Shown here: piece after piece, positions 25,850 to 34,180 of the stretch
Position numbering within the stretch: the first letter of the stretch is position 1
Layout of the letters: each line of letters opens with the position of its first letter
DNA from: Bacteroidaceae bacterium
GTDB lineage: Bacteria; Bacteroidota; Bacteroidia; Bacteroidales; Bacteroidaceae
Assembly (NCBI GenBank): GCA_017445925.1
Contig: JAFSRW010000064.1
Coordinates: 1 to 64,000 of the forward strand
Length of the DNA stretch: 64,000 nt
Reading direction: 5' to 3'
Program-made: the position numbers and the translations under genes
The notes under the pieces: generated by a model
Database searches by the model: none
What the model saw: only the letters and a program-made list of their open reading frames with translations
Told to the model about the DNA's origin: nothing

Positions 25850-26842
25850 AAGAGATAATTTTTCACTAATCTCCAACATTTTATTGATAGGCTTTACCGC
25901 TTTCTCTGCTATATCTGAAGGAACCTCTACCTGAGGCCATTCATATTTCAAGCAGTTATATAGCTTCTTCATTGTAATGAGTTTCATAAAGTTACACTCG
26001 TTACAAGCACAGGTACTATCTTCTGGAGGAGCGGGAATGAAGGTTTTCTCAGGACAAGCCTTCTGCATCTCGTGCAAAATACCACTTTCTGTAGCTACAA
26101 TAAATTCTGTTGCTTCATCGTTGATACTAAACTTCAATAATGCTGCTGTACTGCCTACTTTATCTGCAACCTTTACTACAGCACCTTTACATTCAGGATG
26201 AACCAATACCTTTGCTTTAGGATGCTCAGCCTTTAACTCAAGGATTTTCTCCAAGGAGAATTTTTCGTGAACATGGCAGGCACCATTCCACAACAACATA
26301 TCCCTACCCGTAATACTATTGATGTAATTACCCAGGTTCTGATCGGGACCAAATATTATCTTCTCATCCTTAGGGAAACTTTCCACTATCTGCTTGGCAT
26401 TACTACTGGTAACCACCACATCAGTCAAAGCCTTTGTAGCAGCTGTTGTATTAACATAACTTACTACCGTATGATCTGGATGAGCCTTAACAAAATCTTC
26501 AAATTCCTTAGCCGGACAACTTTCAGCCAACGAGCAGGTAGCATTCAAGTCGGGTACCAAAACCACTTTGTTAGGACAAAGTATCTTATTGGTTTCTCCC
26601 ATAAAATGAACACCACACATAACTATAATATCTGCATCAGTTTTAGCTGCCTTCTGAGCAAGAGCCAGACTGTCTCCTATAAAGTCGGCTATATCCTGTA
26701 TTTCACCTTCTGTGTAATAGTGCGCCATTATAACGGCATTCTTCTCTTTACACATACGTCGTATTTCGGCCTTTATATCTATTCCTTCAGGAATTGGTTC
26801 ATCTACGTAGCCTAACTCTTTCCATTTATTATCAACAATCAT
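25847..26842 (-). CDS. nadA: Quinolinate synthase
   Basis: NadA condenses iminoaspartate with dihydroxyacetone phosphate to quinolinate in NAD synthesis, using a [4Fe-4S] cluster. Characteristic blocks are NAVIMAHYYTEGEIQDIADFIGDSL, MCGVHFMGETNKILCPNK, SCPAKEFEDF, FGPDQNLGNYI, WNGACHVHEKF and CACNECNFMKL. The three spaced cysteines that hold the cluster are present. At 331 residues it is full length. nadB and nadC are not in this window. It reads away from the AT-rich spacer that is a candidate replication origin, and the antiporter gene follows 31 bp downstream. Confidence 0.95.
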   Translation of the reverse strand: MIVDNKWKELGYVDEPIPEGIDIKAEIRRMCKEKNAVIMAHYYTEGEIQDIADFIGDSLALAQKAAKTDADIIVMCGVHFMGETNKILCPNKVVLVPDLNATCSLAESCPAKEFEDFVKAHPDHTVVSYVNTTAATKALTDVVVTSSNAKQIVESFPKDEKIIFGPDQNLGNYINSITGRDMLLWNGACHVHEKFSLEKILELKAEHPKAKVLVHPECKGAVVKVADKVGSTAALLKFSINDEATEFIVATESGILHEMQKACPEKTFIPAPPEDSTCACNECNFMKLITMKKLYNCLKYEWPQVEVPSDIAEKAVKPINKMLEISEKLSL

Positions 26843-27295
26843 TATTTATAATTTTATATTTTTTATTTTAAATATAAATAGTAATGATGATGATGGGCTG
26901 TTAATTTTGTTGATAATTTAGGGTAACTTTATGCATATTTATACATTTATAGTTATTAACCTACTTATCAACAGGGTTTTCAACACCTTATCATTATTTT
27001 ACTATTCTATTTAACTATCTATTATATTTACTTTTACAAATATTGGTATAGTTTTTTTATATAAAGTTTTCAACAGTTGTTTATAAATTGCAAATATAAA
27101 AAATTTATATCATATATAGGCTTAATAACTCAATAAAATTGTGTTGAAAGTCTTATAATATCTCCTATACCTTTTGTTAATAACCATTTTAGGTTGGGTT
27201 TTACATATATTTTTGTTAATAATTGTGGATATTTCCAATAGTTATTATAAGAGTTATCAACATATTTTGGTAATTTTGTGGAAAACTTTTTGGGG
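26843..27295. other. AT-rich spacer, candidate chromosomal replication origin (oriC)
   Basis: These 453 bp hold no credible gene and are strongly AT-rich. TTATCAACA, one base from the DnaA box TTATCCACA, occurs exactly three times: 26908-26916 (minus), 26965-26973 (plus) and 27254-27262 (plus). Single-mismatch boxes ATATCCACA (27224-27232, minus) and TTTTCCACA (27277-27285, minus) lie beside the last of these. Weaker TTTTCAACA and TTATTAACA strings are scattered between. Flanking genes diverge. This fits an origin, but local sequence alone cannot prove it. Confidence 0.5.
27271..27278 (+). promoter_or_regulatory. -7 box TAATTTTG for the TrmH-family gene
   Basis: Exact -7 box match, 17 bp before the ATG. 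It overlaps the candidate DnaA box at 27277-27285, so DnaA could repress it. Confidence 0.4.
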
Positions 27296-27844
27296 ATGCG
27301 AAAACTGAAGGTTACAGAAATGGGGCGTAAGAGTGTTGAGGAATTTAAGGATTCACACAAGATGCCTTTGGTGGTTGTACTAGACCACGTGCGTAGTTTA
27401 TATAATGTAGGAAGTGTGTTCCGTACCAGTGATGCTTTCTTGGTACAAGGTATTTGTTTGTGTGGAATTACTGCCCAACCTCCTCATCCTGAAATACATA
27501 AGACGGCTCTTGGAGCTGAAGATAGCGTAGAATGGAAATACTTTGAGCGTACACAGGATGCCATTCTCTGGTTAAAAGAGAAAGGTTATACAGTTTTGGC
27601 TATAGAACAATGCGAGGGAAGTACAATGCTACAAAACTTCGTTCCCGATAAGGGAAAAAAATATGCTGTGGTGTTAGGAAACGAGGTTAAAGGTGTACAA
27701 CAGGAGGTGGTAGATATGTGCGACGGATGTATTGAGATTCCTCAGTTTGGAACCAAGCACAGTATGAATGTAAGTGTAACGGCTGGAATAATTATATGGT
27801 CTATAGCTGACCATTTTCTACTAAGAGAACCACACGCTCAATAA
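27296..27844 (+). CDS. SpoU/TrmH-family RNA 2'-O-methyltransferase
   Basis: The three SPOUT motifs are plain: HVRSLYNVGSVFRTSDAF (motif 1), YAVVLGNEVKGVQQEV (motif 2) and IPQFGTKHSMNVSVTAGI (motif 3), which form the trefoil knot that binds S-adenosylmethionine. At 182 residues it resembles a minimal TrmH-type enzyme without an N-terminal L30e-like domain. The target may be tRNA Gm18 or an rRNA site; the sequence does not decide. The ATG at 27296 fits the MRKLKVTEMGRKSVEEFK start seen in relatives better than a GTG at 27278. Its last 44 bp overlap the convergent DUF4294 gene. Confidence 0.88.
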   Translation: MRKLKVTEMGRKSVEEFKDSHKMPLVVVLDHVRSLYNVGSVFRTSDAFLVQGICLCGITAQPPHPEIHKTALGAEDSVEWKYFERTQDAILWLKEKGYTVLAIEQCEGSTMLQNFVPDKGKKYAVVLGNEVKGVQQEVVDMCDGCIEIPQFGTKHSMNVSVTAGIIIWSIADHFLLREPHAQ

Positions 27845-28445
27845 GTTTATCATCGGCTTCCGGTTCATATTCTTTCTTAAGCGAAGCACGGAATAGAGAA
27901 GCAAATATCTGTGCTCCTGCGGCTTTAGTAGGTCCAAAGAAAGCTTTTACTATCTCATACGAACTTTGATTACATTCTCTATCCACCAGTTTTATTAATA
28001 ACTTTCCTTGGCTGTAGGTAAGTCGTTTCATTTCTGGTTTATATTGGCGCCATATATCCTTCTCTATATTAGCAAGATGCTTTTGTTTAGCCTTCTTGTC
28101 GGGCAGCATTTCCAGCACCTCGTAAGTTTCGTTGATAATTCCGTTTACACGTTGGGCAATGGGCAAAACTTTCTTTACATTATATACCAGTTTATTGAAC
28201 TCACGGCGTTGCTTTTCGTTTTTGAACTTTAGTGGAGCATAAACCCATAGTCCTGGATCCCACGTATAGCACCAGATGGTATCACCGTTTTCTATTTCAG
28301 GTTTCTTATATCGGTAACGTTGGATTTTTAGCTTATAGCCTCGAATTTCCTGCTGAAGTTCGAGTTCGCCAAAATCCTCTCCTTGTGCTCGTGCGGCGTT
28401 AGAAAATAGGAGGCAAATGCTTACTATGATAAAAAACCTACTCAT
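27801..28445 (-). CDS. DUF4294 family protein, secreted
   Basis: The ATG at 28445 is followed by a signal peptide (RFFIIVSICLLFSNAARAQG). The mature 190 residues carry YRKPEI-like NGDTIWCYTWDPGLWVYAP, a stretch of conserved aromatic residues, then a long amphipathic helical region ending in IDRECNQSSYEIVKAFFGP-like sequence, which matches DUF4294. The function is unknown. The 3' end overlaps the TrmH-family gene by 44 bp in convergent orientation. A TAATTTTG box (minus, 28454-28461) lies only 9 bp before the start, implying a very short leader. Confidence 0.75.
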   Translation of the reverse strand: MSRFFIIVSICLLFSNAARAQGEDFGELELQQEIRGYKLKIQRYRYKKPEIENGDTIWCYTWDPGLWVYAPLKFKNEKQRREFNKLVYNVKKVLPIAQRVNGIINETYEVLEMLPDKKAKQKHLANIEKDIWRQYKPEMKRLTYSQGKLLIKLVDRECNQSSYEIVKAFFGPTKAAGAQIFASLFRASLKKEYEPEADDKLIERVVLLVENGQL

Positions 28446-28453
28446 TTCGGATG

Positions 28454-28512
28454 CAAAATTACTAATAAAAAATATTCCCTTGCAGAAATTAAAATAAAAT
28501 AACGTATCTTTG
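28454..28512. promoter_or_regulatory. Divergent -7 boxes for the DUF4294 and radical SAM genes, both very close to the start codons
   Basis: Minus strand TAATTTTG at 28454-28461 is 9 bp from the DUF4294 ATG. Plus strand TATCTTTG at 28505-28512 is 8 bp from the radical SAM ATG, with TTG at 28480-28482 (22-bp gap). Both would give leaders of only a few bases. Confidence 0.5.
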
Positions 28513-28520
28513 TATTCGTT

Positions 28521-29297
28521 ATGAGTACAATTATATATCCTTCGCCCATTTTTGGGCCTGTTCATAGCAGAAGATTAGGTATTTCCTTGGGAATTAACTT
28601 ATTGCCTGAGGGTGGAAAGCTATGTAGTTTTGATTGTGTGTATTGCGAGTGCGGGCTGAACCGCGACCATCGTACGCATAATCCCCTACCCTCTGCCGAT
28701 AAAGTGGAAGAGTGCCTGAAGCGTAAACTTCTGGAACTAAAGCAGGAAGGTATAACTCCCGATGTTTTCACCTTTGCAGGCAATGGAGAGCCTACGTTAA
28801 ACCCTCATTTCCCAGAGGTGGTGGATAGGGTTATTAAGATACGTGATGCGTATTGTCCTAATGCCAAGATAAGCATCCTCAGCAATGCTACTCAGATTCA
28901 TAGGCCTGAGATTAGGGAGGCGTTGATGAAGTTCGATAATAACATTCAGAAGTTGGATACCGTCTCACGCGCATATATAAATAAGGTAGATCAGCCACAA
29001 GGTCATTACGATGTGGAGGAGCAGATTCAGCATCTTGCCAGTTTCAACGGCCATGTAATTATTCAGACGATGTTTATGGATGGTGAGTTGGATGGCGAGA
29101 GTGTCTGCAATACTACCCCAGCCTACGTGGAGCCTTATATTGAGGCGCTTAAGCGCATCTGTCCCAGCAAGGTGATGATATATACCATAGATCGCGAGAC
29201 ACCTGTCAAAGGCCTATTGAAAGCTAAGCCCGAGGTTTTGGATGCTATTGCTGAGCAGATAAGACAGGCAGGATTTGAGTGTAGTGTAAGCTATTAA
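28521..29297 (+). CDS. Radical SAM protein
   Basis: CSFDCVYCECG (around residue 37) is the CxxxCxxC motif that binds the SAM-cleaving [4Fe-4S] cluster. FTFAGNGEPTLNP is the glycine-rich SAM-contact motif seen in the COG0731-like/wyosine-synthesis-type subgroup. The opening YPSPIFGPVHSRRLGISLGIN is also typical of this subgroup. The 258-residue length leaves little room for an extra cluster domain. The substrate is unknown. The glycosidase-like gene starts 10 bp after the stop, but this may only reflect packing. Confidence 0.85.
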   Translation: MSTIIYPSPIFGPVHSRRLGISLGINLLPEGGKLCSFDCVYCECGLNRDHRTHNPLPSADKVEECLKRKLLELKQEGITPDVFTFAGNGEPTLNPHFPEVVDRVIKIRDAYCPNAKISILSNATQIHRPEIREALMKFDNNIQKLDTVSRAYINKVDQPQGHYDVEEQIQHLASFNGHVIIQTMFMDGELDGESVCNTTPAYVEPYIEALKRICPSKVMIYTIDRETPVKGLLKAKPEVLDAIAEQIRQAGFECSVSY

Positions 29298-29307
29298 ATA
29301 TAAGATT

Positions 29308-31338
29308 ATGAAGCACATTATTTTATTACTAAGCATTTTGGCCGCTTTTAGTTTGCAGGCTAAGGAAAACAGGTGGACAGTTAAAGGACCACATTCCGTT
29401 CAGTGGGAAACCTCTAAGGGCGAATTGCCTTATACCGACCACATAGAGATGTCGGGCCTTCGCGCCTCGGTGGTCTATTATTGGGGTGTAACAGCCCAGA
29501 AGCAGTTCCAGATGGACCGCCATTTGGTGTTCCCTATGCTCCGAACCATTCCCAATAATACGCACGCCAGTTGGATGCCTCGCTGCGATGTGGATTTCCT
29601 GAAGGGAATAACGGCTAACAACCGATATATGTCTCAGGAGGAAGTAAAGACGGTTACCATAGATGGTATTCTGAATGTTTTCAGCACTATAAAAGGTGAT
29701 GGAAACGAATTTGAACTTACCCGCCAGTATTTCCCCAGCACCCAAAAAGCTGGTGTATGCGAGAAATATACCATCAAGAACGTCGGTAAGAAGAAGGAGA
29801 CAGTTCGTGTGCCTTCTGTTTACTTTATACGTACCACCAATCAGGAGGATGGTACGCGGGGAAAATACGCATTGGTTGCCCACACAGAATTTGTAGAAGA
29901 TTATAAGAAAACGTTGGAAACAGGCGAAAGTACTTCCTTCTATTGCTATATAGAGGCTTTTGCTTTGTCGGATGAAGAGAAACGCCCCATTACGGAAGGT
30001 CAAGCCGAACTGGAATGGCGACAGATATTTGTGGATAGAGTTGCCAATAGGAATTTATCATTTGAATGCCCTGACGAGACCATCCAAACCCTCTTCCAGA
30101 TGAGTAAGATTCGTGCCAGCGAAAGTATTTTCTATACTCAGAACGGACTGATGCACGCTCCTGGAGGCGAAAGCTATTATGCGGCTATGTGGTGCAACGA
30201 CCAGGCTGAATACGTGAATCCTTTCTTCCCCTTCCTTGGTTACGATAAGGGTAACGAGAGTGCTATGACCACTTGGCGCTGCTACCTGAAACACATTAAT
30301 CCGGAATACAAATTCGTGCCTTGGAGCATTATCTGTGGAGGCGATGATGTGTTTGGTCCCTTCGACCGAGGCGATGCTGCTATGTTGGCTTATGGTGCCA
30401 GCCGTTATTGCCTGGAACGTGGCGATAAGGAGATTGCTCAGGAGGTTTGGCCCTTGATAGAATGGTGCCTGGAATACTGCCATCGTAAGCTCAACCAGCA
30501 CGGCGTAGTTGCCAGCGATGCCGACGAGTTGGAGGGCCGTCTGCCCGCAGGTGATGCCAACCTCTGTACCAGCAGTCTATACTACGATGCCCTTATTAGC
30601 GGAGCTTACCTCCTTGAGGAGTTAATAGGTTCAAAGGTTCAAGGGTTCAAGAGTTCTGCTAATGCTGCTACCTACTGTAAGCAGGCTGTCACCCTACGCC
30701 AGAACATCGATAAATTCTTCCATGCAAAGGTGGAGGGTTACGATACCTATCGTTATTACGAGGGCAACGATGTGCTGCGCTCTTGGATTTGTATTCCCCT
30801 CACGATGGGTATTTACGACCGTGCCGAAGGAACCCTCCAGGCTATGTTTTCGCCTCAGCTGTGGACCGAGAACGGAATGCTCTCGCAGAGTGGCGACAAG
30901 ATTTTCTGGGACCGCTCTACCCTTTACGGTTTCCGTGGTGCCTTTGCTGCAGGCTATGCCGATAAGGCTTTGGAATACCTGAAGAAGTTCTCTGCAATTC
31001 GTCTGCTGGGCGAGCACGTTCCTTACGTGGTGGAGGCTTGGCCCGAAGGTGGTCTGCGCCATCTTGCAGCCGAGAGTGGCCTGTATTGCCGTATCATTAC
31101 TGAGGGCTTGCTTGGTTTCCGACCCACAGGTTTCCGTAGCTTCACGCTCACCCCTCAGATGCCCTCAGAGTGGAACGAGTACAGCCTTTGCAACATCTAT
31201 GCCTGCACCGATACCCCCATCAATATTTTGGTGGAGCGCACCACAAACGGCAAGCTGTCAGTTAAGATACAGAAGCAACTCAGCACCATCAAAACCTACA
31301 CCATTAAGCCAGGAGAAACGGTCAAGGTGAAATGTTAA
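29308..31338 (+). CDS. Secreted six-hairpin (alpha/alpha barrel) glycosidase-like protein
   Basis: A signal peptide (HIILLLSILAAFSLQAKE) leads a beta-sandwich region (residues about 25-250) and then an alpha/alpha barrel: LFQMSKIRASESIFYTQNG, HAPGGESYYAAMWCNDQAEYV, SRYCLERGDKEIAQEVWPLI and DADELEGRLPAGDANLCTSS, with DADELEGR a likely acidic catalytic loop. A small C-terminal beta domain follows. The layout is that of six-hairpin glycosidases (GH78, GH63 and similar), but I cannot assign a family number. A run of three 8-bp repeats at 30628-30656 adds GSKVQGFKSS in frame at about residue 441. A strong terminator follows. Confidence 0.7.
   Translation: MKHIILLLSILAAFSLQAKENRWTVKGPHSVQWETSKGELPYTDHIEMSGLRASVVYYWGVTAQKQFQMDRHLVFPMLRTIPNNTHASWMPRCDVDFLKGITANNRYMSQEEVKTVTIDGILNVFSTIKGDGNEFELTRQYFPSTQKAGVCEKYTIKNVGKKKETVRVPSVYFIRTTNQEDGTRGKYALVAHTEFVEDYKKTLETGESTSFYCYIEAFALSDEEKRPITEGQAELEWRQIFVDRVANRNLSFECPDETIQTLFQMSKIRASESIFYTQNGLMHAPGGESYYAAMWCNDQAEYVNPFFPFLGYDKGNESAMTTWRCYLKHINPEYKFVPWSIICGGDDVFGPFDRGDAAMLAYGASRYCLERGDKEIAQEVWPLIEWCLEYCHRKLNQHGVVASDADELEGRLPAGDANLCTSSLYYDALISGAYLLEELIGSKVQGFKSSANAATYCKQAVTLRQNIDKFFHAKVEGYDTYRYYEGNDVLRSWICIPLTMGIYDRAEGTLQAMFSPQLWTENGMLSQSGDKIFWDRSTLYGFRGAFAAGYADKALEYLKKFSAIRLLGEHVPYVVEAWPEGGLRHLAAESGLYCRIITEGLLGFRPTGFRSFTLTPQMPSEWNEYSLCNIYACTDTPINILVERTTNGKLSVKIQKQLSTIKTYTIKPGETVKVKC
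30628..30656. repeat. Tandem octamer repeat GGTTCAAR inside the glycosidase-like gene
   Basis: Three 8-bp units (GGTTCAAA, GGTTCAAG, GGTTCAAG) and a partial fourth. Three units are 24 bp, so the frame is kept. They encode GSKVQGFKSS between two helices of the barrel. Confidence 0.75.
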
Positions 31339-31368
31339 AATGTTAAAGAGCCATACTCCCCTAAACAA

Positions 31369-31406
31369 GCAGCCCATGGAAATCTCCCCGGGCTGCTGTT
31401 TTTTTC
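31369..31406 (+). terminator. Rho-independent terminator after the glycosidase-like gene
   Basis: GCAGCCC and GGGCTGC pair across a 14-base loop, then GTTTTTTTC. The same CAGCCC...GGGCTG design recurs at 37124-37152. Confidence 0.8.
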
Positions 31407-31435
31407 TTTGTTTTTGTTTTCGGTTTTTGTCTTCG

Positions 31436-32938
31436 TTATTTCACCACCTTTCTGATTGTTCCGTCACTCATGGTTACTATCTTCATGCCTTGTGCGGTGG
31501 CCGTTGTGCGCCTACCGTCCAGCGTGTAGTATGCCGTAGGTTTGGCATTATCCTTGGTCTTCACGAAGAGGCGGGTAACCTCATCGTTCGTCTTATTGTA
31601 AACCACATCTACCACGTCGAATACTTCATTCACGATGTTCATCATACCCCTTGCCACCTCGGGGAAGTTTTCTTCAGAAAGGAACTCCTGAAGGGTGTAC
31701 GCACTATTATCGCGGGCAAACACGATGGCTGGCTGCAGTTCCCACTCCTCATAAAATTCGTTGAATTCGGGCAATAGCTGCAGCTTGGCAGCGGGGGTGT
31801 TACTGCCGTCGTAATAAACGTACATGTTAATCATCTCGTTGGCTTGCGCCAGAATTTGCTGCAGGGTTTCCTCGTCGGCTTCCTCTATATACGACATTGC
31901 TTCTAAGAGCGCCCCTAAGTCCTCAATGCCGCCCTTCACCTGAATCTGACCCATGAAGTCCATATCAATATACAGCGACTCGAAACCAAGGTCGAGGGGT
32001 TGGCCTGCAAACAGGTCACTCAGGTCCATAGGCATCATAGTGCCAGGTGCGTTCAACTTGAACCCAAGCAATTGCTGGTTGTTATTCTTGATGGAGATGT
32101 CCATATTGAATCCCGTACCGGGCATGTAGCCCGTGTTGTTCGTGCTAACCTGGTAGTAACCCTCGTCGCCTCGCGTAAGACCACCCTTGTAGAACTTCGT
32201 GTCGATGCTTGTAACCAAACCATCGTCCAAGGTCTCTCCTACCGAGTTTAGGTTCACCTTTACGTCCATAGTCATTAACGGTTTGCCGCCAAAGGTAACT
32301 TCGATAGTTTTCTTTTCAGGCACCTCTACGCCTATCATCTTTGTCTCATCGATATAGGGCATTAGTACCTGGTCAATCAAGCTCATTGCCGAGTTCAGTT
32401 CCTCTATACCTTTATTAACCTTGGCAAAAAATTCGTTCTCCTCCTCTTCTTCGTAGTCACCCCAGTCATCCCAATCATCATCTTCATCATAGTATTCATC
32501 ATCCTCTATGAGCATATTCGTTACCTTAACCCCTCCGCTCATTACCATCCTCAGCACACATGGTACGCCCTCTGGTGAGGTGTACGAAAGTTGCAGGTCG
32601 TTAGCATCGGAAGCCTTCACCCACTTTCCATTATTTACTACGAAGTGCCCGGTAAGAGCCTTTGTGGTGATGAGCAGACGGTTATTGTATTTGGGCGTCT
32701 TCAGCACGCGTTCCAGTATCTCAGCCGTCATTTCGGTCATATCAAACTGTGTCATTTGAGTTACCAGCCCAGCGGCATTTAGGAAGCAATTGTGGTCCCA
32801 TTCGCCAATCATGTTCATCATAACATCGCTAATCTTGTCGCGATCGGGGCTTTGTGTAGCCTGAGCGCTCACTCTCAGCGCAGAAATCAGCGTTATTAAC
32901 AGAATCAGGACAGAAGTAAAAGTTCTTTTCATAAGCAT
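31436..32938 (-). CDS. Uncharacterised secreted protein with very acidic segment
   Basis: I do not recognise the family. The protein (500 residues) has a signal peptide (TSVLILLITLISALRVSAQ). At about residues 143-165 is a run of Asp, Glu and Tyr (DDEYYDEDDDWDDWGDYEEE) that is probably disordered or binds metal. The rest alternates strands and helices. The C-terminus (AYYTLDGRRTTATAQGMKIV then a lysine end) resembles the tail common on secreted Prevotella proteins (YxLxGR...GxxI...K), which may be a sorting or anchoring signal; this is inference. A second ATG at 32932 is an equally likely start. A -7 box lies at 32983-32990. Confidence 0.7.
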   Translation of the reverse strand: MLMKRTFTSVLILLITLISALRVSAQATQSPDRDKISDVMMNMIGEWDHNCFLNAAGLVTQMTQFDMTEMTAEILERVLKTPKYNNRLLITTKALTGHFVVNNGKWVKASDANDLQLSYTSPEGVPCVLRMVMSGGVKVTNMLIEDDEYYDEDDDWDDWGDYEEEEENEFFAKVNKGIEELNSAMSLIDQVLMPYIDETKMIGVEVPEKKTIEVTFGGKPLMTMDVKVNLNSVGETLDDGLVTSIDTKFYKGGLTRGDEGYYQVSTNNTGYMPGTGFNMDISIKNNNQQLLGFKLNAPGTMMPMDLSDLFAGQPLDLGFESLYIDMDFMGQIQVKGGIEDLGALLEAMSYIEEADEETLQQILAQANEMINMYVYYDGSNTPAAKLQLLPEFNEFYEEWELQPAIVFARDNSAYTLQEFLSEENFPEVARGMMNIVNEVFDVVDVVYNKTNDEVTRLFVKTKDNAKPTAYYTLDGRRTTATAQGMKIVTMSDGTIRKVVK

Positions 32939-33308
32939 AGTTTTTATAATCGTTTGTAATCGGATATGTTACTATTTGGCTACAAATATAGGTATTTATT
33001 CCCAATTACAAGCATTTTCCTGCAAAAAACAACCTCCTTCCACCTCTACTGAACGCCACATCGGCCCCCCCTACCCGCTTAATTCCCGACCCATACAAGA
33101 AAACCGTGAAAGGAAATATCATTACATCGATAAATTCCTTAACTACCCATTTTTTACTGCCTAGTTAGAGAAAATTTACTGCCACACGAGGAAATTTTTG
33201 CGCCCCTTAATAGTAGCAATTGTTAGTATTAATAGTGCCGAAAGAGGCTATTTTGCGGAGACGCATTGCATTTGGAAAATATTTGACAATACGCAGAACT
33301 TGGGAAAC

Positions 33309-33499
33309 GGGAACGTCCCAGCGTCCCGCGTCCCAACGTCCCATTAAGCACCTTCTTAGTGTGCAAGGGTAGGGTAAGAGGGTATAAATATAATATAATT
33401 ATTTAATAACACTAAACATAATCCTCCCTCATCCCGTGTTCTACATCCCCGAAGCACCTTAATGGGACGTGGGACGTGGGACGCTGGGACGTGGGACGG
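33309..33499. repeat. Inverted repeat of about 45 bp made of TGGGACG heptamers, AT-rich centre
   Basis: The right arm (33451-33499) is GAAGCACCTTAATGGGACG followed by TGGGACG heptamers (one extended to 8 bp). The left arm (33309-33354) is its near reverse complement, ending CCCATTAAGCACCTTC. The middle 96 bp include an AT-only tract (about 33384-33408). A T-run (33500-33506) follows the right arm. It may be a small mobile element or a very large hairpin. Confidence 0.7.
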
Positions 33500-33568
33500 T
33501 TTTTTTGTGCCTTTTTTCGCATAATGAGAAGAAATTATCGTTTTTCAATAAATTTTTTGTGATTTTTC

Positions 33569-33599
33569 TTGGTGGTTTCAAAATAACATCATACTTTTG
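33569..33599 (+). promoter_or_regulatory. Promoter of the DUF2975 operon
   Basis: TTG at 33569-33571, 20 bp, then TACTTTTG at 33592-33599; the first gene starts 45 bp later. Confidence 0.65.
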
Positions 33600-33643
33600 C
33601 ATATCGAAAAACGATAAATTACTAACCAAAAACAATAAAAGGT

Positions 33644-34162
33644 ATGAAAAAGAGACTGAATTTTTTGTCTATCATGATGCTTGTGCTGATAGTGATAGAG
33701 TTTGTAAGGCTTAGTTGGGAGATGAAGGGAGCTATTCGTTACTTCCGGGCTACTATCGAAACATGTTTTTCCGGTGGTTCCACTGATTGGGTGCTCTTCT
33801 GCTTTATGGTAATAGCTTTTGCCTTAGTTATATTAATATGGTATCTGACGTTATTCAAAGGATTAATGGCGTTCGTCAGATTTATGTTGAACGTCAATAA
33901 GGATAAGATTTTTGTAAAGGAGAACATACCGCTACTCCGCAAAACGGGCAATGGCATTTTCTGGTATAATATGTTTATGCTATCAGCAGTTCTTATAAAT
34001 TATATTACTTGCGTTCAAATGCATTTACCCCCAACTGATCATACCGGCTGTATATTCCGTAGTGTAATTTATCCCATTATCCTAAGCATTTTCTGCTGGA
34101 TTATAGCCGAGGTCTTCGAAATCGGCATCAAGCTGAAGGAAGAACAGGATTTAACCGTTTAA
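33644..34162 (+). CDS. DUF2975 family membrane protein (first of three paralogues)
   Basis: The 172 residues contain four hydrophobic segments, at about 8-25, 48-70, 103-122 and 140-160. The middle has LFKGLMAFVRFMLNVNKDKIFVKENIPLLRKTG, the cytoplasmic loop typical of DUF2975, and the C-terminus ends EIGIKLKEEQDLTV. That tail is nearly identical in the next two genes. DUF2975 proteins are usually next to small XRE regulators, as here (35766-35972), and may signal to them; this is inference. A good promoter lies upstream. The next gene begins 18 bp after the stop. Confidence 0.8.
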   Translation: MKKRLNFLSIMMLVLIVIEFVRLSWEMKGAIRYFRATIETCFSGGSTDWVLFCFMVIAFALVILIWYLTLFKGLMAFVRFMLNVNKDKIFVKENIPLLRKTGNGIFWYNMFMLSAVLINYITCVQMHLPPTDHTGCIFRSVIYPIILSIFCWIIAEVFEIGIKLKEEQDLTV

Positions 34163-34180
34163 AAGAAAGGAGAAAAGGTT

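Larger units (their letters stand above)
32939..33643. other. Long spacer with inverted heptamer repeats and a promoter
   Basis: No convincing gene is present in 705 bp. The left side has a TATATTTG -7 box (minus, 32983-32990) for the acidic secreted protein. About 33000-33300 shows nothing I can interpret. At 33309-33354 and 33451-33499 are inverted arrays of a GGGACG heptamer, and at 33569-33599 the promoter of the DUF2975 operon. Confidence 0.6.

Noticed and set aside
32976-33164. 62-codon open frame upstream of the acidic secreted protein
   Set aside because: It overlaps the promoter of the divergent gene and lacks any recognisable feature or plausible start context.
33469-33714. 81-codon open frame in the long spacer
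   Set aside because: It begins in the GGGACG repeat, crosses the promoter and overlaps the start of the first DUF2975 gene in another frame; the composition is not protein-like.
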